This document shows positions 16,456 through 24,923 of a stretch of DNA of 64,000 nucleotides, one piece after another. The notes beneath the pieces were generated by a model. That model had not been told where the DNA came from. It did no database searches and saw nothing but the letters and a program-made list of their open reading frames with translations. A program made the position numbers and the translations under genes. The stretch's first letter is position 1; the number at the start of each line of letters is the position of its first letter. Source of the stretch: Endoryza sp044226045 (GTDB lineage: Bacteria > Bacteroidota > Bacteroidia > Chitinophagales > Chitinophagaceae); NCBI GenBank assembly GCA_044226045.1, contig JBGAHR010000003.1, forward strand, positions 1 to 64,000, in the 5' to 3' direction.

Positions 16456-18507
16456 ATGCGCTACCTGCTAACCATACTCCTCTCTTCGCTGGCCTTGGTG
16501 GCTTATCGGCCTCCGCAGGCCGCGCCGCGGAAGCTGGCTTTGATCATTGCCATTGGCAAGTATGATTCCACTACCGGCTGGAGGACGATCAGCTCTATCA
16601 ACGACCTGAACTATATGAAGCCAACCCTGATCAACCAGGGGTTTGGCGAGAACGATATAGAAATCATTCGTGATGAACAGGCCACGAAGAAAGGGATGAC
16701 GGAAGCCATCGATCGCCTGATAGCCCGTGCACAGGCAGGTGACATCGTCGTTTTTCATTTTTCCGGACACGGACAACAGGTATTCGACGACAATGGGGAT
16801 GAAGCGGATGGATACGATGAAGCGCTCGTTCCCTATAATGCCAATATGAGATATGGTGGCGGATACACGGGACAGAATCATTTCAGGGATGATGAACTGG
16901 GCGAGAAGTTCAAACAGCTCAGAAAGAAAATTGGCAAGGAAGGCAGCCTGCTGGTATTGCTGGATGCCTGTCATTCGGGAACGGCTACAAGAGGTCAGGA
17001 GATTGCCGTAGCCCGTGGCGCCGAAGCGAAATGTGAACCGCCAGGGTATGCGCAAAAGATTACCGGCTCGCGCGGCGCACAGAATGAAGGCGTGTTTGAT
17101 GATAAAGAACTTCTCTCGAATATGGTTGTCATCAGCGCTGCCAGTGCCGATCAACTCAACTACGAAACAAAGGATGCCGGCAATAACGGAGTCGGCGCAT
17201 TAAGCTACGCCTTCAGCCGGGCGATCTCTCAAACCACAGGAAGCATTAATTACAAGATACTTTTTGAAAAAATCAAAACGGATATCCAGTCCTGGAAACC
17301 TTATCAAAACCCGCAAATTGAAGGCAATACCGAACAGCAGGTATTGGGTGGGAAGTTCATTCGCAGTTCCGATATCATTCGAATTACCCGATGGAATCCG
17401 GACAATACGATCGAGATTCCAAGAGGAATGATCCATTCGATAATAAAAGGCGCCCGCTTCAAAGTATATCCTGTAGAGGTAACCGATTTTAAGAATGTGA
17501 AGCCGGTGGCAGAGGGTGAAATCACCGATGCCCAGATGGGGAAGTCAACCGGAACCTTCAGCGGAGCCATACCGCCGAAACTGGCTTATAATATTGTTTT
17601 TGAAACACGCAGTTTCGGCGATATGAGTGTGGCGGTGAAGATCAACCTGGCCAATGCCGCCGCAGCAGGATTGATCCGGGACAAGCTGAAACAATATGAA
17701 TACATTTCTCTCGACAGGAATGCAGCGGATATTGCCATTACCGCCTGGACCGATCCGGTATCGAAGCAGGATTTGCTGCAACTGGTAGCCGCGAATGATA
17801 GCATATTGTGGCAAAAACCATGGTCGGCTCAGTCCAGTGTGTCTGCCGAAGATGCAGAAGCTATTTTTGAGCAGATTCGCCAATATTCAAGAGCCCAGTT
17901 TTTGCGCAGTATTGCCACGCCCGCCGACGCGAAGGTGTTTGAGTATGTCCAGGTTGAATTTATTCCCGGTGTGATCAAGACCATCAACGGTATTGACTCG
18001 CTGATACCCGGTAAAACATTGAAGGATTTTACCGATGCCCGCGGTGATATCTGTTTCCATGAAGCCAATGATGAAGCGACCCTCAATGAAGGGTTTGTGA
18101 TCAAAGTCCGCAACCTGCACGACTACCCCGTTTATATAAGTGTGCTGGACATAATGCCCGACAATGCTATTGCCGTGGTAATGCCCGATCCGGGGGATGT
18201 AAACAGCACAGCGGAAGATTATAAGATTGCAGCCCGTCAGACATTCGTTTCCAGGCCCATCAAATTGTACCCGCCTTATGGAAAAGATTTCATGAAGATA
18301 CTGATCACCAAAACAGCCATGGACCTGAAAGCCGTTCAATCGCGCACGGTTTCCCGGGGTGCCGGTTCTTCTTTCGAAAGTTTTTACAATGATACTTTCA
18401 AAGATGATCAGTCAGAACGTTCCCGCGGACCTAAAGTGTCCCCGGTAAAAGTGGACGAAATCAAAATCATTCCGTTTACTTATAATATTCTTCCGCAGAA
18501 GAAGTAA
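16456..18507 (+). CDS. Caspase-like (metacaspase, peptidase C14) exported protein
   Basis: A 683-residue caspase-fold protein. An N-terminal hydrophobic segment (about 1-18, YLLTILLSSLALVAY) looks like a signal peptide. The p20-like catalytic domain spans about 24-290: a first strand RKLALIIAIGKYD, the catalytic His in VVFHFSGHGQQ (H105) and the catalytic Cys in LLVLLDACHSGTATRG (C172). D170 before Cys gives the usual metacaspase DACHSG. The C-terminal 390 residues contain a beta-rich region that resembles DUF4384-type domains (EGFVIKVRNLHDYPVYISVLDIMPDNAIAVVMPDPG), often fused to bacterial caspases. Metacaspases cleave after Arg/Lys and are commonly linked to stress or cell-death functions, but the role here is unknown. 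Confidence 0.87.
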   Translation: MRYLLTILLSSLALVAYRPPQAAPRKLALIIAIGKYDSTTGWRTISSINDLNYMKPTLINQGFGENDIEIIRDEQATKKGMTEAIDRLIARAQAGDIVVFHFSGHGQQVFDDNGDEADGYDEALVPYNANMRYGGGYTGQNHFRDDELGEKFKQLRKKIGKEGSLLVLLDACHSGTATRGQEIAVARGAEAKCEPPGYAQKITGSRGAQNEGVFDDKELLSNMVVISAASADQLNYETKDAGNNGVGALSYAFSRAISQTTGSINYKILFEKIKTDIQSWKPYQNPQIEGNTEQQVLGGKFIRSSDIIRITRWNPDNTIEIPRGMIHSIIKGARFKVYPVEVTDFKNVKPVAEGEITDAQMGKSTGTFSGAIPPKLAYNIVFETRSFGDMSVAVKINLANAAAAGLIRDKLKQYEYISLDRNAADIAITAWTDPVSKQDLLQLVAANDSILWQKPWSAQSSVSAEDAEAIFEQIRQYSRAQFLRSIATPADAKVFEYVQVEFIPGVIKTINGIDSLIPGKTLKDFTDARGDICFHEANDEATLNEGFVIKVRNLHDYPVYISVLDIMPDNAIAVVMPDPGDVNSTAEDYKIAARQTFVSRPIKLYPPYGKDFMKILITKTAMDLKAVQSRTVSRGAGSSFESFYNDTFKDDQSERSRGPKVSPVKVDEIKIIPFTYNILPQKK

Positions 18508-18580
18508 GGACCCCAACTCGATCTTAATTGCTTTCTTTCATCAAGAAGATGACGTAAATTAGCTTTCAAAGTGAATAACA

Positions 18581-18811
18581 ATGAGCCGCAAAGAAATTAT
18601 TGAACGCACTGTAAAAGCAATCAATCAACTTCCTGACGATAAGGCAGAAGAAATTTCAGTGTTTGCAGATTTTCTTATAAAGAGATATGAGGATGATAAA
18701 TTAACTAAAGGGATCGAAAAGCTGGCTTCTGAAAGTTCCAGTTTTGATTTTTTGAAAAGTGAAGACGATATTTATACTACTGATGACCTGAAGGAAGTTT
18801 ACAATGGCTAA
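18581..18811 (+). CDS. Small antitoxin-like protein
   Basis: A 76-residue acidic protein beginning MSRKEIIERTVKAINQLPDDKAEEISVFADFLIKRYEDD, similar in pattern to DUF2281/antitoxin-type small proteins with an N-terminal helix bundle and a disordered acidic tail (DFLKSEDDIYTTDDLKEVYNG). The tail would bind the toxin. Its stop overlaps the start of the downstream PemK/MazF-like frame by 8 bp, the usual arrangement of a type II toxin-antitoxin operon with antitoxin first. The upstream gap of about 70 bp has no clear operator. Confidence 0.7.
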   Translation: MSRKEIIERTVKAINQLPDDKAEEISVFADFLIKRYEDDKLTKGIEKLASESSSFDFLKSEDDIYTTDDLKEVYNG

Positions 18812-19126
18812 AGGAGATATCATTTTGATTACTTTTCCGTTTACTGATTTGAGTGGTAGTAAACTTAGGCCTGCAGTTGTTCTGGCAGAGACGGGTCTTG
18901 ACCTTACTGTTTGTTTTGTAACGACCCAAACACAATGGCAGAAACGACTGATGTATTAATGTTGCCAAATGTAATAAATGGACTGAAAAAATCATCTCTT
19001 ATCAGGACCAGTAAAATGGCAACTATAGATAAAAAGTTAGCAAAAGGGCTATTGGGAAAATTATCCCAGACTGAATTAAATGACCTGAATCAAAAACTCA
19101 AGATTTTATTTCAACTTCTGAACTAG
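18804..19126 (+). pseudogene. PemK/MazF-like toxin, frameshifted
   Basis: ATG 18804 gives MAKGDIILITFPFTDLSGSK and LRPAVVLAETGLDLTVCFVTTQ, the conserved N-terminal half of a PemK/MazF endoribonuclease, but the frame stops at 18956-18958 after about 51 residues. The rest of the family pattern continues in the -1 frame (AETTDVLMLPNVINGLKKSS, then LIRTSKMATIDKKLAKGLLGKL) to the stop at 19124-19126. The switch falls near 18930-18945. A 1-bp deletion is the simplest explanation. The other possibilities are a sequencing error, or programmed frameshifting, for which I find no proper slippery heptamer in the correct phase. If real, the toxin is dead and the antitoxin remains. Confidence 0.72.
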
Positions 19127-19139
19127 AAAAGGGTAGTTG

Positions 19140-19156
19140 GTTTTCTATTAGAAAAC
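19140..19156. terminator. Hairpin after the toxin-antitoxin pair
   Basis: A perfect inverted repeat GTTTTCTA-T-TAGAAAAC followed by TTTT. The stem is A/T-rich with a one-base centre, so it is a weak terminator candidate or a chance palindrome between the + strand TA genes and the convergent dnaE2. Confidence 0.3.
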
Positions 19157-19244
19157 TTTTAAACAAAGGCACTCTATTGGGTTTTCAGTTATTACAAATG
19201 GTTAAAAATTTCAGGCTAATTACATACTTGTATCTTTTATTAAA

Positions 19245-22200
19245 CTATTTGAAATTACGCGCACCGGGAAAAAGTGTTTCCCCCGGCTGGTTGTGAGGAA
19301 TCGTTCGCTTGTCGGTCGGTGATTCTGTTCTTTCATCAGCCCGGGAGAGCGCTACCGATGGCCAATCGGTGTTTTCCTGTGAGGTCAATTGACGCAACAG
19401 CTTTGAAACATCATAACATTTTTGCACAATTACATGTATAACCTCTCCTTCAATTTGTAATTTACCTTCCGCGAGGATCAGTTTGGATTGCAGAATTGCT
19501 TTTCTATAAGTCTCAAAAAGTTTTTCAAAGATCACCAGGTTGGCAAATCCACATTCATCTTCAATGGTCATAAAACAAACACCGCCGGCAGTGCCCGGTC
19601 TTTGCCTGACCAGTACCAGCCCCGCTACTTTTACAGAATCCCCGTTTTTTGCTTTTGCCAGATCTGCCGAAGGCAAAACATGTAGTTGCTGAAGTGTATG
19701 ACGGATAAAGCTGACCGGATGAGCTTTAACAGAAAGAGAGGTAGTAGCGTAATCGTGCACTACCTGTTCAGATTCCTTCATCAGCGGCAATTGGATGTTC
19801 TCCTGAACTGCATCCGGGGGCGCCTGTCCTTTAAATAATTTGTCGGGGCGGTCGCGGGTAGTTGTTTCCCAGAGAGCCTGTCTTCTATCCAGGCCGATCG
19901 AGCGAAAGGCGTCGGCCTCCGCCAGTTTTTCCAGTGCGTTATCCGGCACACCCACATCGCGAAGGGAATTGATGGAATGGTAAGGCTTCGTCCGGAAATG
20001 CACTAACCTTTGCATGTCTTCTTCTTTTAATCCCTTTATCTGTCGGAAGCCCAGCCTGAGGGTGCAATACGATCCGTTTTTTTCTTCGAGGCTGTTATCC
20101 CAGAACGAATAATTTATATCGGCTGCTTTAACGGTTACGCCATGTTTACGCGCGTCGATCACTATTTGCGCAGGTTGATAAAAACCCATGGGAAGACTGT
20201 TTAGCAAAGCACAGGCAAATACATCGGGGTAAAAACACTTGAGCCAGGAGGATACATATACCAGCAATGCAAAACTTGCTGCATGGCTTTCGGGGAAACC
20301 ATAACTTCCAAATCCCTCCAGTTGACGAAACACACGTTGCGCGTATTCCAGGGAATATCCTTTCTGCAACATGCCCCGAATCAGTTTTTCTTCAAAGTTG
20401 GTTACCATTCCATGTGCTTTGAAAGTAGCCATACTTCTTCTTAACTGGTCCGCTTCCGCCGGGGTGAATCCCGCAGCGACAATAGCGATCTTCATGGCCT
20501 GTTCCTGGAACAATGGTACGCCTAATGTTCTGCCAAGTATTTCTTCCAGCTCTTTCGAAGGAAATTCAACCGGTTCTTCTCCATTCCTTCTTCTGAGGTA
20601 AGGATGAACCATATCTCCCTGTATAGGTCCCGGCCGGACGATGGCCACCTCAATGACGAGGTCATAAAAAGTACGGGGCTTTAATCGGGGCAACATGGTT
20701 TGCTGCGCGCGGCTTTCAATCTGGAAAACACCAATGGTATCGGCTTTGCAGATCATATCGTATACCGCCGGAACATCCTGTGGGATATTGGCAAGTGTGA
20801 GTGCTTCACCATAGTGTTGTTTCACCAGGTCGAAAGATTTCCTGATACAGGTAAGCATTCCCAGCGCCAGCACATCGATCTTTAAAAAGCCCAACACATC
20901 GATATCGTCTTTATTCCATTCGATGCAGGTTCTGTTTTCCATACGGGCATTCAGAATGGGGCACAAGTGAGAGAGCTTGCTCCTCGTAATCACAAATCCA
21001 CCCGTATGCTGACCCAGTTGCCGGGGAAATCCCATGAATTGCCGGGTTAGTTCCAATACTTTCTGCAGATGTTCCTCCCCGGGATCGAGCCCCTGTTCGC
21101 GGATTCTTTTTTCTTCAAACCATTCGTCTGTGTATTCCCAGAGCGAAGAAGAAAGGCGACTGATCATGTCATTGGTAATGCCCATGGCCTTGGCCACATC
21201 CCGGAAGGCGCCCCGCTGGTGCTGTTGTGTAACAGTGGCTACAATGGCCGCGCGGTCGCGACCATATTTTTCATAGATATATTGTATTACTTCTTCCCTT
21301 CTTTCATGTTCAAAATCGACATCAATATCCGGCGGTTCGTTTCTTGCATCGGAAATGAATCTTTCAAACAACAATTCAAACTTGGTGGGATCTACAGAGG
21401 TAATGCCCAGGCAAAAACAGACAGTTGAGTTGGCCGCCGATCCTCGCCCCTGGCAGAGAATTCCTTTTTCCCGCGCATACCGGACAATATCGTATACCGT
21501 AAGGAAATAAGGCGCGTAATTCATTTTCTCAATAAAATCCAGTTCATATTGAATCGTTGATTTGGTTTTTACAGGAATATCATCGCCAAAACACTGACGT
21601 GCGCCTTTCCAGGCCAGCAGGGTCAGTTCTTCCTGGGGAGACCGGCCATCTGTAGTGATCTCTTCCGGGTATTCGTATTTCAGTTCTTCGAGGGAAAAAG
21701 TACAGGCTTCTGCAATTTCACTGGTCCTTTCGATGGCAGACGGGTATTGACGGAACAATCTTTCCATTTCCTGGCTTTCTTTGAGGTAGCGTTCCGCATT
21801 GGCCTGTAATTTGAAACCCGCTGTGTGGATCGTGCATTTTTCACGAATACAGGTTACCACATCCTGTAATTCCCTTCTCACGGGATGATGATAATGCACA
21901 TCGTTGGTTGCAACCAGCGGAACCCCGGATACACCCGATAATTCTGCCAGTCTGGCCAGGTACTTCTGATCATTTCCCTGGTAAAACCTGGATGCAGCGA
22001 GGTATAAAGAATTGCCCAGTTCTTTTTTATATTCAATCAGCTGGGGGTAAAAATCAGCGGACAGTTTAAAATTCCGGTCGAGTGTAGATGGCGGAATCGC
22101 GATATACCTGAAATCATTTTTATAGTCATACACATCTTTCTTGTAAAGATGACAGAAACCTTTTTCTGCTCTAAGATTTCCCGTAGTGAGTAGTGAACAA

Positions 22201-22466
22201 AGATTCGCATAAGCAGCCCTGTTAACGGGGTAGATCAGCAGGGGAGGTCCGTCCAGCAGGTCCAGCCTGCATCCAATGATCAGTTGTATGCCCTTTGAAT
22301 TGGCCGCGGCATGAGCCCTTACTATACCCGCTAATGTATTCCTGTCTGTTATGGCAATTTTTTCATACCCGAGTCCGGCTGCCTGTTCAATATATTCCCA
22401 GGGGTGCGAGCCACCCCTTAAAAAACTGAAATTGCTGGTTACCTGTAGTTCGGTGTATTTCATCAT
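19245..22466 (-). CDS. dnaE2: Error-prone DNA polymerase III alpha-like subunit (ImuC/DnaE2)
   Basis: A 1073-residue C-family polymerase. The N-terminal PHP domain starts YTELQVTSNFSFLRGGSHPWEY, then KIAITDRNTLAGIVRAH. The palm has the catalytic acids in PPDIDVDFEHERREE and in DDIDVLGFLKIDVLALGM (third Asp). The helix-hairpin-helix region and an OB-fold segment (VKVAGLVLVRQRPGTAGGV and CFMTIEDECGFANLVIF) lie near the C-terminus. It is shorter than replicative DnaE (about 1160), typical for DnaE2. It is the last gene of an operon with imuB (6-bp gap) and imuA, and carries out translesion synthesis with ImuB after DNA damage, raising mutation rate. The start is the first of two ATG codons. Confidence 0.95.
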   Translation of the reverse strand: MMKYTELQVTSNFSFLRGGSHPWEYIEQAAGLGYEKIAITDRNTLAGIVRAHAAANSKGIQLIIGCRLDLLDGPPLLIYPVNRAAYANLCSLLTTGNLRAEKGFCHLYKKDVYDYKNDFRYIAIPPSTLDRNFKLSADFYPQLIEYKKELGNSLYLAASRFYQGNDQKYLARLAELSGVSGVPLVATNDVHYHHPVRRELQDVVTCIREKCTIHTAGFKLQANAERYLKESQEMERLFRQYPSAIERTSEIAEACTFSLEELKYEYPEEITTDGRSPQEELTLLAWKGARQCFGDDIPVKTKSTIQYELDFIEKMNYAPYFLTVYDIVRYAREKGILCQGRGSAANSTVCFCLGITSVDPTKFELLFERFISDARNEPPDIDVDFEHERREEVIQYIYEKYGRDRAAIVATVTQQHQRGAFRDVAKAMGITNDMISRLSSSLWEYTDEWFEEKRIREQGLDPGEEHLQKVLELTRQFMGFPRQLGQHTGGFVITRSKLSHLCPILNARMENRTCIEWNKDDIDVLGFLKIDVLALGMLTCIRKSFDLVKQHYGEALTLANIPQDVPAVYDMICKADTIGVFQIESRAQQTMLPRLKPRTFYDLVIEVAIVRPGPIQGDMVHPYLRRRNGEEPVEFPSKELEEILGRTLGVPLFQEQAMKIAIVAAGFTPAEADQLRRSMATFKAHGMVTNFEEKLIRGMLQKGYSLEYAQRVFRQLEGFGSYGFPESHAASFALLVYVSSWLKCFYPDVFACALLNSLPMGFYQPAQIVIDARKHGVTVKAADINYSFWDNSLEEKNGSYCTLRLGFRQIKGLKEEDMQRLVHFRTKPYHSINSLRDVGVPDNALEKLAEADAFRSIGLDRRQALWETTTRDRPDKLFKGQAPPDAVQENIQLPLMKESEQVVHDYATTSLSVKAHPVSFIRHTLQQLHVLPSADLAKAKNGDSVKVAGLVLVRQRPGTAGGVCFMTIEDECGFANLVIFEKLFETYRKAILQSKLILAEGKLQIEGEVIHVIVQKCYDVSKLLRQLTSQENTDWPSVALSRADERTESPTDKRTIPHNQPGETLFPGARNFK

Positions 22467-22472
22467 TTGATA

Positions 22473-23975
22473 TCACGCAAAAAATCCATGAATGAACCAT
22501 TGAAAGTTTTTCCCGCCCGTGTAATGACCCAATCGGAAGATCCAGTAGCGCTTGCCTTCTTCGTCTTCCAGTTGATAATAATCGCGATGTTCTCCTGCTC
22601 TTATCCACCATTCCTGTTCAATTCTTTCGGGGCCATCTGCCTTGATCACTTTATGCAATTTTCCTTTGTAGCGAAACAGCATTGGCGGATAATCCGGAAT
22701 GGGCGCGGTTACTTCTATCGGATGCGGATCGGGCAGGAGGAACAGCGGTCTTGTGGTGGGCAGATGCCAGTCGTTTCCGCTCTTTTCTTCCAGGGAAAGT
22801 TTGTATTGATAACTTCTTTCCGGCCAGTGATGCGCGGCTGGCTGGCATTGCAGCACCCTGATCTTTTCTTCCCTGACAGTAAGGCGATCCAGTAATTCAC
22901 CGAGACGGGGATGCTGCCAGCCAAATGGAATTTCCCAAAGACTCTCCTGCCTGGTGATGGTTTTTTCTACATTGGGCGCTTCCAGTACAAAGAGTTCAAT
23001 TCCCGGCTCGGGTTCTATTTTTTCAATCTTTGTTTCGAATAATCGGAACAGGTGCCTGGACTGATGAGTAGCCCGGTTGGTGCCAATACTGATTTGCTGA
23101 AGGTTGCCATCTATCCGGTAGGCTTTGAATACTGCTTTTCTGATTCCTTTTTCTTCTTTCCTCAAACGGGAGCATAAGACCTCCAGTAATTTTTCCAGTG
23201 CAATGCTGATGGCAACCGGCGTCTGGACCGGTTCGAGACAGGGCAGTCGTTCCTGGTCCATTTCTATCGGAAAAACCGGCTCAACAACTTCTTCCTTTTG
23301 GCCGGTTGCCTGGCGGATCCGCTCAATGATCAGTTGCCCCCATCTTCTGCGTAAAGCGGAGCCGGGCATGCCGATAAAATCCCTGATCCGGTGCAATCCC
23401 AGTTTGTGCAGGGTTTCTACCGTAGTATTTTCAATACGCAAGGCAGCGGGCGGCAGAGGAAGTAAGGAAGAGTAAGCCTGGTCGGTTTCTGAAATCGAAT
23501 ATTGCTTACCGTAATGTGATAAGGCCCAGGCACAGCCGATCGTATCAGCCATCGACACTTTACAGGAATAACCTATCGACAAAAATTTTTGGGCGATGGC
23601 TTCGAGGTAGGCTTTTTCTCCTCCCCATAAATGTGCACAACCTGTGGCATTCAGAAGACGTCCATCCGGTTCGGAGAGAGCAACAAAGGGAGTAAAGCGG
23701 ATAGACCAGTCGGCCATTTTTTTTAACAACACCGGAAAGATGGCCGGGTTTTCTTCCAACACCACCAATGAAGGCACCATTGCTCTTGCATCGGCCACTA
23801 CCATTCCCGGAGAAATGCCTTCGCGGGTGGCTGTTTCATTGGCTGCAGTAACCACCATTCTTCCATGGCTTGAAATGGCCAGCACAAATGATCGACCGGC
23901 CAATTCAGGATGTTTTCTAACCGCCCAATCGGTCTTTAAATAACCGAACCATATCATCACCCAGCGGGTCTGCAT
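22473..23975 (-). CDS. imuB: Y-family polymerase-like protein ImuB
   Basis: A 500-residue Y-family homologue that links the mutasome to the sliding clamp. The polymerase-like N-terminal half (about 1-230) includes VVTAANETATREGISPGMVVADARAM (fingers/palm) and SEPDGRLLNATGCAHLWGG, but the acidic residues needed for catalysis are not in place: the N-terminal strand IWFGYLKTDW lacks the DxD start, and the palm strand reads LLNATG. This is normal for ImuB, which acts as an adaptor. A candidate clamp-binding motif QESLW lies at residues 343-347, resembling the QxPLW motif of mycobacterial ImuB. RPLFLLPDPHPIEV (about 409) is a usual ImuB landmark. It lies 3 bp after imuA. Confidence 0.93.
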   Translation of the reverse strand: MQTRWVMIWFGYLKTDWAVRKHPELAGRSFVLAISSHGRMVVTAANETATREGISPGMVVADARAMVPSLVVLEENPAIFPVLLKKMADWSIRFTPFVALSEPDGRLLNATGCAHLWGGEKAYLEAIAQKFLSIGYSCKVSMADTIGCAWALSHYGKQYSISETDQAYSSLLPLPPAALRIENTTVETLHKLGLHRIRDFIGMPGSALRRRWGQLIIERIRQATGQKEEVVEPVFPIEMDQERLPCLEPVQTPVAISIALEKLLEVLCSRLRKEEKGIRKAVFKAYRIDGNLQQISIGTNRATHQSRHLFRLFETKIEKIEPEPGIELFVLEAPNVEKTITRQESLWEIPFGWQHPRLGELLDRLTVREEKIRVLQCQPAAHHWPERSYQYKLSLEEKSGNDWHLPTTRPLFLLPDPHPIEVTAPIPDYPPMLFRYKGKLHKVIKADGPERIEQEWWIRAGEHRDYYQLEDEEGKRYWIFRLGHYTGGKNFQWFIHGFFA

Positions 23976-23978
23976 CTG

Positions 23979-24695
23979 TCAACCTGTTTTCTTTTGGGAT
24001 AATAACGGAATTTCTTTTTCGGGAGTAAGCAGTTCCAGCGATTGATCTCGCCATTCGATATCCCATACACGCGGTTGCCTGTTTCTCAATTTTAATAGTG
24101 ACGCTCTGAATCGGGGGTGGCCGATGCCGGGTAATTCGTCAATGGAGCCGCTGGGGGCAGATTGAATTTTCCAGCGACTGATGCTGGCTGTTATATTCAT
24201 CCTGGGAGGCAGAGGACGAATATAAAAACAGGTAACCCTGCTTTTTTCCATGGCAAGCTGGAATCGTCTCGACTGGGTAAAATCGAGGTTTTTGTTTTCC
24301 ACAATTACTGATGCAAGACCTTCGCAGGAGAGCACTTCTTCTGCCACCCAACCTATATCACGGAGCGAGGGCACCTGCAAAAAAATGAGTTGTGAGGGGT
24401 TTATACCGAATTGAACCAGGGCAGGAGGAAAGACTTTCAGTTGATGAGATATCCAAACACCCACAGCTCCGTTTTTATAGAGACCGGAAGCCAGTCCGGC
24501 TATAAATGCGTAGGTAGGAGCTTTTTGTTTTTCATCTTCAACCAGGAATTCATGCAAACATCCCGTGGGAAGGTCTACTCCCGGAATAGCTTTGATAACG
24601 GCATCTGCCGCAGCTCCGGAGTTTCCACTATTCCCTTCCAGGGGAAGCAACTCCCTTCGCAACCTGGCGATAATATCGGCTTTGGAAACCTGCAT
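23979..24695 (-). CDS. imuA: ImuA, RecA-like mutasome accessory protein
   Basis: A 238-residue protein of the ImuA/SulA-like RecA-fold family. Recognisable pieces are VDLPTGCLHEFLVEDEKQKAPTY, FIAGLASGLYKNGAVGVWIS and CEGLASVIVENKNLDFTQSRRFQLAMEKSRVTCFYIRPL. A true Walker A P-loop (GxxxxGKT) is absent, so ATP binding is doubtful. It is the first gene of the imuA-imuB-dnaE2 operon (minus strand) and binds ImuB in studied systems. A perfect 11-bp-arm palindrome lies 40 bp upstream (24735-24759) and is a candidate damage-response operator. Confidence 0.88.
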   Translation of the reverse strand: MQVSKADIIARLRRELLPLEGNSGNSGAAADAVIKAIPGVDLPTGCLHEFLVEDEKQKAPTYAFIAGLASGLYKNGAVGVWISHQLKVFPPALVQFGINPSQLIFLQVPSLRDIGWVAEEVLSCEGLASVIVENKNLDFTQSRRFQLAMEKSRVTCFYIRPLPPRMNITASISRWKIQSAPSGSIDELPGIGHPRFRASLLKLRNRQPRVWDIEWRDQSLELLTPEKEIPLLSQKKTG

Positions 24696-24734
24696 GAAAA
24701 AATTTGAAGCATAGAGTAGTAAGTAGAGGGGACG

Positions 24735-24759
24735 AAAATACTAAAAAATTTAGTATTTT
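24735..24759. promoter_or_regulatory. Perfect palindrome upstream of imuA, candidate operator
   Basis: AAAATACTAAA (24735-24745), AAA, TTTAGTATTTT (24749-24759): an exact inverted repeat with 11-bp arms, ending 40 bp upstream of the imuA start on the minus strand. imuA-imuB-dnaE2 operons are normally LexA-controlled, so this may be a LexA-type operator or a site for another repressor. It is A/T-rich, so it could also be a short terminator-like stem. Confidence 0.4.
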
Positions 24760-24774
24760 AAAATTAAATTTGAG

Positions 24775-24907
24775 AGGTTTATCGTTTCAGGTTTATCGTT
24801 TATCGTTTGCCTCAATGAGGCTACTAATCGCTTAACGGCAGGCGGTTAACTTTTGGCTTTGCAACCATCTAAAGAACGTTAAACGATAAACCTGAAACGA
24901 TAAACCT
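24775..24907. repeat. Perfect 28-bp inverted repeat (intergenic family)
   Basis: The left arm, 24775-24802, and the right arm, 24880-24907, are exact reverse complements over 28 bp (core TTTATCGTTTCAGGTTTATC). The 77-bp interior is not related to the other copies. It lies between the kinase 3' end and the imuA 5' region. As an RNA hairpin it would be very stable and could terminate or insulate transcription. It belongs to the same family as 12597-12775 and 16151-16451. Confidence 0.8.
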
Positions 24908-24923
24908 AAAAAATTCAAACTGC

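Noticed and set aside
18911..18945. Programmed -1 frameshift in the toxin at the CCCAAAC run.
   Set aside because: The run is out of phase for an X-XXY-YYZ slip from the toxin frame, and no downstream stimulator hairpin was evident. A simple 1-bp deletion is more likely.
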